From: an uncultured Chlorobiaceae bacterium
Lineage (GTDB): Bacteria > Bacteroidota > Chlorobiia > Chlorobiales > Chlorobiaceae
Length of the DNA: 5,725 nt
NCBI GenBank assembly: GCA_903904495.1
Contig: CAIVCU010000011.1
Location: forward strand, 1-5,725
Reading direction: 5' to 3'
A program made the translations under genes and the position numbers. The notes beneath the pieces were generated by a model, which did not search any database, was not told the origin of the DNA, and saw only the letters and a list, made by a program, of their open reading frames with translations. Below, in pieces: positions 1 through 5,725 of the stretch. The number at the start of each line of letters is the position of its first letter. Positions within the stretch are counted from its first letter, which is position 1.

Positions 1-1367
1 GGGTTCGTTTCAGCTTCATCGGCGATGCTGAGCAGTGCATCGGCAAAAACATCGAGAGTCTCTTTTGACTCAGTTTCTGTAGGCTCTATCATTATTGCTT
101 CGCTGACAATGAGCGGGAAATAAATGGTAGGAGCATGAAATCCATAGTCAAGCAGCCTTTTTGCTATATCGAGCGTTCTTACACCGTGTGCTTTTTTCTG
201 TCTGTCTCCCGAGAGGCAGAACTCGTGCAGGACCGGTTTAGGATAAGGCAGATCATAGCGTTCGAGCAGACGGCTCAACAGGTAGTTGGCATTAATGATG
301 GCATTTTCCGAAACCCGGCGAAGCCCGTCCGGACCAAGCATTCTGATATAGGTATATGCCCTGACCAGAACCGCAAAGTTCCCGTAAAAATTTATCATCC
401 GTCCAATGCTTTCAGGACGGTCATAACTGAGCGAATAGGTTGTTCCTTCAGACGTATCGTTTTTTTCTATGACCGGAACCGGTATGTAGGGGAGAAGTTT
501 TTCGCTGACACCGACCGGCCCGCTGCCCGGACCACCGCCGCCATGAGGAGCTGCAAAAGTTTTGTGCAGGTTGTAATGCACGACATCGAAGCCCATATCG
601 CCCGGACGGGTAATGCCGAGCAGTGCATTCATGTTGGCACCGTCCATATAGAGCAGGCTGCCGTTATCGTGCACCATCCTGGCAATCTGCTGGATCTCTT
701 TTTCAAAAAGCCCTATCGTATTCGGATTTGTAAGCATGAGTGCTGCAACATCACCGTCAAGCTTTGTGCGGAGGTCATCCAGATCAGTTCGACCGTCACT
801 GTTGCCTGCAACAGAAATAATCTGATATCCAGCCAGAGCTGCTGAAGCAGGGTTGGTGCCATGAGCCGAGTCAACAACAAGCAGTTTGCTTCGTTTTGAT
901 CCCCGCGATGCATGGTACTTTTTTATAAGAAGAATACCGGTAAGTTCACCGTGTGCGCCTGCTGCCGGTTGCAGGGTTACAGCGGCCATGCCTGCTATTT
1001 CGCGAAGCATCTCAGCAAGTTCATACATAAGCTGCAGCGCACCCAGGGTAGTTTCCGATGGCTGAAGGGGATGAAGGGCACTGAATCCCGAAAGGTCGCT
1101 GGTATAATCATTTATCTTTGGATTGTACTTCATGGTACAGCTACCAAGAGGGTACATGTTTTTATCAACATGGTAATTCATGTTCGAAAGACGCACAAAA
1201 TGACGGACCACTTCACTTTCGGATACTTCTGGAAGTTCTGCAGGTGTTTTGCGAAGAAACTTTGAGGGCAGAATCGTTTCCATAGGAATTTCCGGCAGAT
1301 CACTGCCGGAGAGTGTGTAGCCTTTACGTCCGCTGCGGGATAAATCAAAAATCAGTTTTTCTCTCAT
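1..1367 (-). CDS. gcvPB: Glycine dehydrogenase (decarboxylating) subunit 2, P-protein PLP subunit, 3' end missing
   Basis: This is the PLP-binding half of a split P-protein of the glycine cleavage system. With GcvPA it decarboxylates glycine and passes the aminomethyl group to the lipoyl arm of the H-protein, in the cytoplasm. Translating the minus strand from the ATG at 1367-1365 gives 455 codons with no stop before the window edge. Motifs seen are LGSCTMKYNPK (about 74-84), DSAHGTNPASA (166-176), MDGAN (241-245) and NLHKTFAAPHGGGG, in which Lys269 is the expected Schiff-base lysine. Motifs from both ends share one frame, so no frameshift is apparent. From memory, family members have about 485 residues, so about 30 C-terminal residues lie outside. 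The start MREKLIFDLSRSGRKGY matches the usual family N-terminus, but no Shine-Dalgarno sequence precedes it. A promoter candidate lies in the spacer after rnc. The partner gcvPA is not in the window. Confidence 0.95.
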   Translation of the reverse strand, partial: MREKLIFDLSRSGRKGYTLSGSDLPEIPMETILPSKFLRKTPAELPEVSESEVVRHFVRLSNMNYHVDKNMYPLGSCTMKYNPKINDYTSDLSGFSALHPLQPSETTLGALQLMYELAEMLREIAGMAAVTLQPAAGAHGELTGILLIKKYHASRGSKRSKLLVVDSAHGTNPASAALAGYQIISVAGNSDGRTDLDDLRTKLDGDVAALMLTNPNTIGLFEKEIQQIARMVHDNGSLLYMDGANMNALLGITRPGDMGFDVVHYNLHKTFAAPHGGGGPGSGPVGVSEKLLPYIPVPVIEKNDTSEGTTYSLSYDRPESIGRMINFYGNFAVLVRAYTYIRMLGPDGLRRVSENAIINANYLLSRLLERYDLPYPKPVLHEFCLSGDRQKKAHGVRTLDIAKRLLDYGFHAPTIYFPLIVSEAIMIEPTETESKETLDVFADALLSIADEAETN

Positions 1368-1416
1368 TATGTTACGGCTTCAGAAGTGGGCTTATGTTAT
1401 ACAAAACCAGTATTTC

Positions 1417-1445
1417 AATATAGAGGAAGGCTGAGACAAGCTCAA
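1417..1445 (-). promoter_or_regulatory. Candidate sigma70-type promoter for gcvPB
   Basis: On the minus strand a -35-like TTGAGC (1445-1440, four of six consensus bases) is followed by exactly 17 bases and a -10-like TATATT (1422-1417, five of six). Transcription would start near 1410, leaving a leader of about 43 bases before the gcvPB ATG at 1367. It lies in the 115-base spacer between rnc and gcvPB, the longest gap in the window, where functions change from fatty acid synthesis and RNA processing to glycine cleavage. The match is by eye; no operator or riboswitch fold was seen in the leader. Confidence 0.5.
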
Positions 1446-1482
1446 AACAAACAGAAAAAAAAGAGATGTAAGAGCAGGTATT

Positions 1483-2304
1483 TCAGCTCCACTCAATATC
1501 CTCCTCGGTGATTCGTTCCATGGCTTCTTTGGCTGCAAGTTGTTCTGCATCTTTTTTCCTCTGGGCAGTCCCTTGTCCAAGTAAGATATCAGTGCAGGCC
1601 ACTCCAATCGTAAAGGTTTTTTCATGCTCAGCGCCAGCTTCTTCCATAACCGAGTAGACTGGAGGTGCGAGATGGTGTGATTGGGTGTACTCTATGAGGC
1701 GGCTTTTGTAATTATGTTCTGCGGCCACAATCGTATTGAAATCAACATGATCAATGATATGGTGGCTGATAAAGTCAGAAGCATCCTGAATTCCCCGATC
1801 CAGATAAATAGCACCTATGAGTGATTCGAAAGCATCGGCAAGTGCTGACTCGCTGCTTCTGATTTTGTGTTCATCAGCTGAATCGCCAATAAGAAGGTGC
1901 TCGCCAAGACCAATGCTGCGGGCAAATGCGGCAAGGGATTTGCGATTGACAATTTTAGCCCGATTGCTTGAAAGTTCACCCTCTGCATTTTCAGGGAAAC
2001 GTTTAAAAAGGTATTCGGAAATGAGCAGGTCGAGTACCGAGTCTCCGAGAAATTCAAGTCGCTGGTTTGATTCGATAATAGCCGGTGTGGCAGGGTCATG
2101 TACAACAGAGCGGTGAGTCAGTGCTGTAAGGTATATCGGCAGGTTTATACCGGTTACTCCGACTAACCTCTTCAGGTAGGTAATGGTTTTTTCAGAAAGG
2201 CCTGCAGCAATCAAGGGGTGATTGTCCTCGATTTTGTAGGAAATGCTGATCTCCTCTGTTCGGGGAAAAGCAAAGGATGTGATTTTTTGCCAGAATTGCT
2301 CCAT
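1483..2304 (-). CDS. rnc: Ribonuclease III
   Basis: RNase III is a cytoplasmic homodimeric, Mg2+-dependent endonuclease that cuts double-stranded RNA, including rRNA precursors and some mRNAs. The 273-residue protein has a catalytic domain with the signature NQRLEFLGDSVL (80-91). Metal ligands expected from the family are present: Glu84 and Asp88, then Asp157 and Glu160 in SALADAFESLIGAIYLD. A double-stranded RNA-binding domain follows (about 198-266), with the typical C-terminal helix KKDAEQLAAKEAMERI. The signature begins about 43 residues later than in the 226-residue E. coli enzyme, so there is an N-terminal extension. The ATG at 2304 is still the best start, because no other Met occurs before residue 220. 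It begins 17 bases after the fabF stop without a Shine-Dalgarno sequence, suggesting translation coupled to fabF. It is the last gene of the fab cluster. Confidence 0.97.
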   Translation of the reverse strand: MEQFWQKITSFAFPRTEEISISYKIEDNHPLIAAGLSEKTITYLKRLVGVTGINLPIYLTALTHRSVVHDPATPAIIESNQRLEFLGDSVLDLLISEYLFKRFPENAEGELSSNRAKIVNRKSLAAFARSIGLGEHLLIGDSADEHKIRSSESALADAFESLIGAIYLDRGIQDASDFISHHIIDHVDFNTIVAAEHNYKSRLIEYTQSHHLAPPVYSVMEEAGAEHEKTFTIGVACTDILLGQGTAQRKKDAEQLAAKEAMERITEEDIEWS

Positions 2305-2321
2305 CGGCAGGAATGGTTTTA

Positions 2322-3575
2322 TCAGAGCGATGAACCGTTCCTGAAAATCAGTGAGGCGTTATGCCCTCCAAACCCGAAACCATTGTTAAGGACGTACTCT
2401 AAAGAGCGCTTTTTCGGCGTATTTGGCGTAACATCGATATCAATCTGAGGATCAAGATTATCGCAGTTGATTGTTGGAGGAACAGTCTGGTTCTCCATGG
2501 CAAGCAGGCAGGCGATGGATTCAACAACTCCAGCAGCTCCAAGAAGATGTCCTGTCATGGACTTGGTTGAGCTGATACTCAGTTTGTAGGCGTGCTCACC
2601 AAAGACAGTTTTGATTGCCTTAATTTCCGCAATATCACCGAGTGGCGTGGATGTGCCGTGGGTATTGATATAATCGATTTTATCAGGAGTAAGTCCTGCC
2701 AGGGCCAGTGCATTTTTCATGGCATTCACTGCACCTATGCCTTCAGGATGCGGCGCGGTCAAGTGATAGGCATCAGCTGTAGCTCCGACTCCAACAATTT
2801 CGCCGTAAATTTTTGCTCCACGAGCTTTTGCTGAATCAAGTGACTCAAGGATCAACGATCCGCCACCTTCTCCCATGACAAAGCCATCACGGTCGCGGTC
2901 GTATGGACGTGATGCCCTCTCTGGCCTGTCGTTTGCCGTAGAAAGCGCTTTTGCGGCATTGAAGCCGCCGATACTCAACTGCGTGATAGGTGCTTCCGAG
3001 CCACCGCAGACCATGTAGTCAGCCATACCTGACTGAATGAGCATATAGGAATCAATGATGGCATGCAGCGATGTCGCACAGGCGGAAGCTGTTGCATAGT
3101 TCGGACCCATCAGGCCATGCTTGATTGAAATCTGACCAGCAGCTATGTCCGGAATAAGCATGGGAATAAAGAAGGGGCTGATCCTTCTCGGTCCCCGTTC
3201 AAGATAGTTCCTGAACTGTTTATCGTACGTGGTCATACCGCCGATTCCAGAACCGTGAACAACACCGATTCTGAGCGGATCGATCTCCTGCAGATTAAGT
3301 CCTGAATCTGTCAGTGCCTGGGTTGCAGCGCTGACAGCATACTGACAGTAGGGATCCATGCGGTCAGCGGATTTCCTGTCGATATAGGTTTCAGCCGAAA
3401 ACCCTTTCAGTTCACAGGCAAAAGTTGTGGCATAATCCGTTGTTTCAAAATAGGTGATAGGAGCAGCACCGCTCTTACCTTGATACAGAGCATTCCAGAA
3501 CTCATCTTTATTAAGACCTATCGGGGATAAAACCCCGATTCCGGTAACGACTATTCGCTTGCGCTCCTGACCCAT
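2322..3575 (-). CDS. fabF: Beta-ketoacyl-ACP synthase II (KAS II)
   Basis: FabF elongates fatty acids by condensing acyl-ACP with malonyl-ACP, releasing CO2, in the cytoplasmic type II pathway. The 417-residue protein is full length for the family (E. coli FabF has 413). The N-terminus is RIVVTGIGVLSPIG. The nucleophile is Cys166 in TASACATSLHA, the two histidines are His306 (THGTSTPLGD) and His343 (SMTGHLLGAAG), and Lys338 precedes the latter. The C-terminal gating loop GFGG (401-404) is intact. The Cys-His-His triad separates it from FabH-type Cys-His-Asn enzymes. The adjacent acpP gene supports FabF. The start ATG at 3575 fits the family N-terminus, but its AT-rich leader has no Shine-Dalgarno sequence, and codons 13-19 form a hairpin. 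It lies 50 bases after acpP and 17 before rnc. Confidence 0.98.
   Translation of the reverse strand: MGQERKRIVVTGIGVLSPIGLNKDEFWNALYQGKSGAAPITYFETTDYATTFACELKGFSAETYIDRKSADRMDPYCQYAVSAATQALTDSGLNLQEIDPLRIGVVHGSGIGGMTTYDKQFRNYLERGPRRISPFFIPMLIPDIAAGQISIKHGLMGPNYATASACATSLHAIIDSYMLIQSGMADYMVCGGSEAPITQLSIGGFNAAKALSTANDRPERASRPYDRDRDGFVMGEGGGSLILESLDSAKARGAKIYGEIVGVGATADAYHLTAPHPEGIGAVNAMKNALALAGLTPDKIDYINTHGTSTPLGDIAEIKAIKTVFGEHAYKLSISSTKSMTGHLLGAAGVVESIACLLAMENQTVPPTINCDNLDPQIDIDVTPNTPKKRSLEYVLNNGFGFGGHNASLIFRNGSSL
3520..3539 (-). repeat. Perfect inverted repeat (hairpin) inside the start of fabF
   Basis: ATCGGGG and CCCCGAT flank a six-base loop, giving a perfect seven-pair stem that begins 36 bases after the first base of the fabF start codon (codons 13-19, residues IGVLSPI). 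A copy of CCCCGA on the minus strand at 3616-3611, in the acpP-fabF gap, could pair with the first arm (TCGGGG, 3538-3533) instead. The repeat itself is certain; any role in translation or mRNA stability is inference. The amino acids are conserved in the family, but the codon choices that complete the stem are not forced by them. Confidence 0.5.
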
Positions 3576-3625
3576 CTGTTTTGATTTAACTTAACGTTTG
3601 CCTGCTTATTTCGGGGAGATGATGA

Positions 3626-3862
3626 TTACTTCTTAACGATGTAATCGATAGCCTGCTGCACTGTACCGATTTTCTCAGCATCTTCATCAGGAATCTGCAC
3701 ACCGAATTCATTCTCAAGCTCCATAATCAGTTCAACGGTATCAAGTGAATCTGCACCGAGGTCATCGGAAAACTTTGATTCCGGTTTGATCTGATCCTTG
3801 TTAACGCCCATTTTGCTGACGATAATATCGTATACCTTATCTTTGATTTCTGCTTCAGTCAT
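3626..3862 (-). CDS. acpP: Acyl carrier protein
   Basis: AcpP carries growing acyl chains as thioesters on a 4'-phosphopantetheine arm and shuttles them among FabD, FabH, FabG, FabF and the other fatty acid enzymes. The 78-residue acidic protein has the usual length and a single four-helix ACP domain. Ser39 in the motif GADSLDTVELIMELE is the attachment site, added by a holo-ACP synthase not in this window. Acidic residues after Ser39 form the helix II surface that partner enzymes recognise. The start at 3862 is supported by GGAG at 3874-3871, eight bases upstream, the best ribosome binding site in the window. The gene sits between fabG (86 bases upstream) and fabF (50 bases downstream). Its longer upstream gap contains a promoter-like sequence, consistent with extra expression of this abundant protein. 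Confidence 0.98.
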   Translation of the reverse strand: MTEAEIKDKVYDIIVSKMGVNKDQIKPESKFSDDLGADSLDTVELIMELENEFGVQIPDEDAEKIGTVQQAIDYIVKK

Positions 3863-3870
3863 TGTGTGTT

Positions 3871-3874
3871 CTCC
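3871..3874 (-). promoter_or_regulatory. Strong Shine-Dalgarno sequence of acpP
   Basis: GGAG on the minus strand, with eight bases before the acpP ATG, is a well-spaced ribosome binding site and fixes the start. The neighbouring genes fabD, fabF, rnc and gcvPB show nothing comparable, and fabG has only a weak, close GGA. Confidence 0.75.
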
Positions 3875-3919
3875 AGATTAATAGTTGGTTACTGATAAAA
3901 AAAGTTGAAAAAGTCAGAC

Positions 3920-3947
3920 AATATACAAAGAAAATAACCTTGCCCAA
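3920..3947 (-). promoter_or_regulatory. Possible internal promoter for acpP
   Basis: Just after the fabG stop codon, the minus strand has TTGGGC (3947-3942), 16 bases, then TATATT (3925-3920). The -10 matches five of six consensus bases and the -35 only three. The -10 hexamer is identical to that proposed for gcvPB. Transcription would start near 3913, about 50 bases before the acpP ATG. A second weaker arrangement overlaps it: TTGTCT at 3921-3916, 18 bases, TATCAG at 3897-3892. The region is AT-rich, so chance matches are likely. The case rests mainly on the gap being the longest within the fab cluster and preceding its most abundant product. Confidence 0.3.
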
Positions 3948-3948
3948 A

Positions 3949-4686
3949 TCACATGACCATGCCGCCGCTGATGTTGATGACAACACCGGTAATATAGGCT
4001 GACTGATCTCCGGCCAGGAACGATACCACGTTTGCCACATCCTCTGGCTTGCCGAATCGTGCGAGTGGAATAACATCGAGCATCTTCTGTTTCACTTCGT
4101 CAGAGAGGGCATCGGTCATTTTTGAGGCTATGAATCCCGGAGCCACGGCATTTACTCTGATGTTACGTGATGCAAGCTCCTTGGCGATCGATTTGGTAAA
4201 AGCAATGACTCCACCCTTTGATGCGGCATAGTTTGCCTGACCGGCGTTTCCCATGATACCGATAACTGAGGCGATATTGACAATTGAACCAGAACGCTGT
4301 TTCATCATGGTGCGACTCACCGCTTTTGTACAGGCAAAGGTTCCTTTCAGGTTGACCGTCAGTACGGCATCCCAATCCTCTTCGCTCATTCTCATCAGGA
4401 GGCCGTCACGGGTTATGCCGGCATTGTTGATGAGAATATCAATCCTTCCGGTTGCTGCGGCAATGTCGTTGATGACAGTTTGTACAGCCTCAGTGTTTGT
4501 GACATCAAGCTCAAAGCAGTAAACTTTCCTTCCGAGTTTTGTTACACCGTCAGCGGTTTCTGCAAGCCATTCCGCCTTGATGTCGCAAAGGACGATATCG
4601 GCACCTTTAGAGGCCAGATTAAAAGCGATAGCCTGCCCGATACCTCTGGCGGCTCCCGTTACAACAGCAATTTTTCCTTCAAACAT
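3949..4686 (-). CDS. fabG: 3-oxoacyl-ACP reductase
   Basis: FabG reduces 3-ketoacyl-ACP to 3-hydroxyacyl-ACP, the first reductive step of each elongation cycle, in the cytoplasm. The 245-residue protein is a classical short-chain dehydrogenase of normal length. The coenzyme motif TGAARGIG spans residues 10-17, NNAG 87-90, and the catalytic tetrad is Asn112, Ser140, Tyr153 and Lys157 (YAASKGG). Family features at the C-terminus include VAPGFIASKM and the ending ITGVVINISGGMVM. Asp35 lies at the end of the second beta strand (IVLCDIK), where an acidic residue usually favours NAD(H). Arg14, the equivalent of an NADPH-contacting Arg in E. coli FabG, is also kept, so the coenzyme is uncertain. Its place between fabD and acpP supports FabG over other SDRs. 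The start ATG at 4686 follows a weak GGA four bases away and lies 41 bases after fabD. Confidence 0.96.
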   Translation of the reverse strand: MFEGKIAVVTGAARGIGQAIAFNLASKGADIVLCDIKAEWLAETADGVTKLGRKVYCFELDVTNTEAVQTVINDIAAATGRIDILINNAGITRDGLLMRMSEEDWDAVLTVNLKGTFACTKAVSRTMMKQRSGSIVNIASVIGIMGNAGQANYAASKGGVIAFTKSIAKELASRNIRVNAVAPGFIASKMTDALSDEVKQKMLDVIPLARFGKPEDVANVVSFLAGDQSAYITGVVINISGGMVM

Positions 4687-4727
4687 AGTTTCCGTCGGTT
4701 GATGTTAATGACCTTGTAGAATAACTC

Positions 4728-5636
4728 TCAAACAAGCGATTGAATGTCCGCGGCTGTGTCAAAGCCTCGGGTTGTGACGGTTTTATCGATCCGTTTAATC
4801 AGTCCCTGCAAAACTTTTTGAGGGCCGATTTCAACAAATTCTGTAATACCGTTCTGCACCATAGCCTCAATGGATTGTGCCCATAATACTGAACTGGTAA
4901 GCTGTAAAATCAGGTTTTTTCTTATTTCAGCAGCGCTGGTTACCGGGCGGGCAATGGCGTTCATGCAAACCGGTATTTCTGCAGGCAGTATGTCAATGTG
5001 ATCAAGTGCGGCTGAAAGCTCCTGCTCAGCAGGCTTCATGAGCGGGGAGTGAAATGCTCCTGAAACGACCAGTTCTTTTGCCATACGGGCCCCTTTGGAC
5101 GGGGCAAGTTCAATCGCCTTCTTTACGGCAGAAATGTCACCGGAGAGAACAACCTGTCCGGGCGAGTTGAAATTAGCGGCCTGAATGATACCTTCCTGAC
5201 CTGCTTCGGCAAGCAGACTTTCAAGAGCATTATCAGGCATGCCGATAATGGCGGCCATGGTTCCAGGGTTTTGGATGCCGGCATTCTGCATGAGATCGCC
5301 ACGTTTTGCCACAATACGCAAAGCATCATCAAATCCTATAGATCCGGCAAAGCATAACGCTGTGTATTCGCCGAGGCTGTGACCGGCGGTCATGGCGATA
5401 TCCTTATGGCCGATAAGTGTTGCCAAAGCTATACTGTGAAGAAATATAGCCGGCTGGGTATATTTTGTCTGTCGCAACTCCTCTTCGTTGCCCGAAAACA
5501 TAATATCGGTTATCGAATAACCAAGGAGTTCGTCTGCACGTTCCATCATGGTGCGGGCAGCAGGGAAGTTTTCAAAAATGTCCCTCCCCATGCCGCAATA
5601 CTGGGAACCCTGTCCCGGAAAAACAAATGCCTTCAT
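4728..5636 (-). CDS. fabD: Malonyl-CoA:ACP transacylase
   Basis: FabD transfers the malonyl group from malonyl-CoA to holo-AcpP, supplying the two-carbon donor for FabH and FabF. The 302-residue protein has the normal family length (E. coli 309). The N-terminus reads AFVFPGQGSQ, with Gln9 expected to help form the oxyanion hole. The nucleophile is Ser87 in GHSLGEY, the partner His196 lies in SGAFHSPLM, and Arg112 (AKRGDLMQ) is the residue that binds the malonyl carboxylate in this family. EIGPQKVLQGLIKRI marks the conserved C-terminal part. The start at 5636 gives the standard N-terminus MKAFVFPGQG. No Shine-Dalgarno sequence is visible upstream. It follows fabH by 34 bases and precedes fabG by 41, consistent with co-transcription. 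Confidence 0.98.
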   Translation of the reverse strand: MKAFVFPGQGSQYCGMGRDIFENFPAARTMMERADELLGYSITDIMFSGNEEELRQTKYTQPAIFLHSIALATLIGHKDIAMTAGHSLGEYTALCFAGSIGFDDALRIVAKRGDLMQNAGIQNPGTMAAIIGMPDNALESLLAEAGQEGIIQAANFNSPGQVVLSGDISAVKKAIELAPSKGARMAKELVVSGAFHSPLMKPAEQELSAALDHIDILPAEIPVCMNAIARPVTSAAEIRKNLILQLTSSVLWAQSIEAMVQNGITEFVEIGPQKVLQGLIKRIDKTVTTRGFDTAADIQSLV

Positions 5637-5670
5637 GAATGCGATCGTTCTGATAAAGGGTGAACCGATA

Positions 5671-5725
5671 TTACTGCCATTTTATGTAGATGCCGCCCCA
5701 GGTATATCCTGCACCGAAACTGACC
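5671..5725 (-). CDS. fabH: Beta-ketoacyl-ACP synthase III, C-terminal end only
   Basis: FabH condenses acetyl-CoA with malonyl-ACP to start fatty acid synthesis. Only the last 17 codons and the TAA stop (5673-5671) are in the window, encoding VSFGAGYTWGGIYIKWQ. This matches the family's C-terminal signature, a glycine-rich FGxGxTWG segment before a short last beta strand. None of the catalytic Cys, His or Asn residues are visible. The call depends on this short match plus the position 34 bases upstream of fabD, where fabH is the usual neighbour. Another thiolase-fold condensing enzyme is possible but much less likely. Confidence 0.88.
   Translation of the reverse strand, partial: VSFGAGYTWGGIYIKWQ

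Noticed and set aside
472..483. Near-palindrome ACCGGAACCGGT
   Set aside because: It arises from a repeated Pro-Val codon pair inside gcvPB (residues PVPV), and the two-base centre makes a hairpin implausible.
135..845. Plus-strand open frame of 236 codons opposite gcvPB
   Set aside because: It lies fully antisense to a gene with intact family motifs and resembles no known protein. It is rich in Cys, Arg and His runs typical of a complementary-strand frame, and no promoter or ribosome binding site was seen.
912..1265. Plus-strand open frame of 117 codons opposite the gcvPB N-terminal part
   Set aside because: Antisense to clearly coding sequence, with no recognisable domain; a shadow frame.
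1368..1416. Glycine riboswitch upstream of gcvPB
   Set aside because: The leader from the proposed start is only about 43 bases, far shorter than a glycine aptamer, and no such conserved elements were seen.
1455..1490. Rho-independent terminator after rnc
   Set aside because: A run of eight T on the minus strand (1462-1455) follows a GAGC/GCTC pairing, but the stem has only four pairs plus a G-U. It overlaps the rnc stop codon, and the T run begins about eight bases beyond it, too weak and too far to call.
3855..4076. Minus-strand open frame spanning the end of fabG and the fabG-acpP gap
   Set aside because: It overlaps the conserved C-terminus of fabG in another frame and runs into the acpP start. 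The peptide is not recognisable, and the gap reads better as regulatory sequence.
1..5725. A novel defence, mobile or biosynthetic system
   Set aside because: Every stretch above about 120 bases is covered by a recognised housekeeping gene, the gene order is a known one, and no direct repeats, insertion ends, phage genes or compositional breaks were seen.

Overview
The window holds a compact block of housekeeping genes, all on the minus strand. Read in transcription order (right to left) they are the 3' end of fabH, then fabD, fabG, acpP, fabF and rnc, and after a 115-base gap gcvPB, which runs off the left edge. The proteins, the split P-protein of the glycine cleavage system (a separate PLP subunit) and the order fabH-fabD-fabG-acpP-fabF-rnc-gcvPB point to a green sulfur bacterium (Chlorobi, probably Chlorobiaceae). 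This assignment rests on recognising the proteins and gene order, not on a database search.

Right part (about 2305-5725): a type II fatty acid synthesis cluster. FabD loads malonyl groups onto the acyl carrier protein AcpP. FabH makes the first acetoacetyl-ACP, FabG reduces 3-ketoacyl-ACP, and FabF carries out later condensations. The dehydratase (FabZ/FabA) and enoyl reductase (FabI/K/V) are not in the window. Gaps between genes are 34, 41, 86, 50 and 17 bases, which fits one operon. The 86-base gap before acpP has a promoter-like sequence, and acpP has the only strong Shine-Dalgarno sequence here, as expected for the most abundant member. All catalytic residues that could be located are intact.

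Middle (1483-2304): rnc, encoding RNase III, is the last gene of the fab cluster, a common bacterial pairing.

Left part (1-1482): the 115-base spacer carries a good sigma70-type promoter candidate reading into gcvPB, so gcvPB is probably a separate transcription unit. gcvPB lacks only about its last 30 codons.

No RNA gene, mobile element, CRISPR array, phage gene or novel system was found. The points worth a second look are small: an acidic coenzyme-site residue in FabG suggesting NADH use, a perfect hairpin in the start of fabF with a possible competing upstream arm, the near absence of Shine-Dalgarno sequences, and the gcvPB and acpP promoter candidates.
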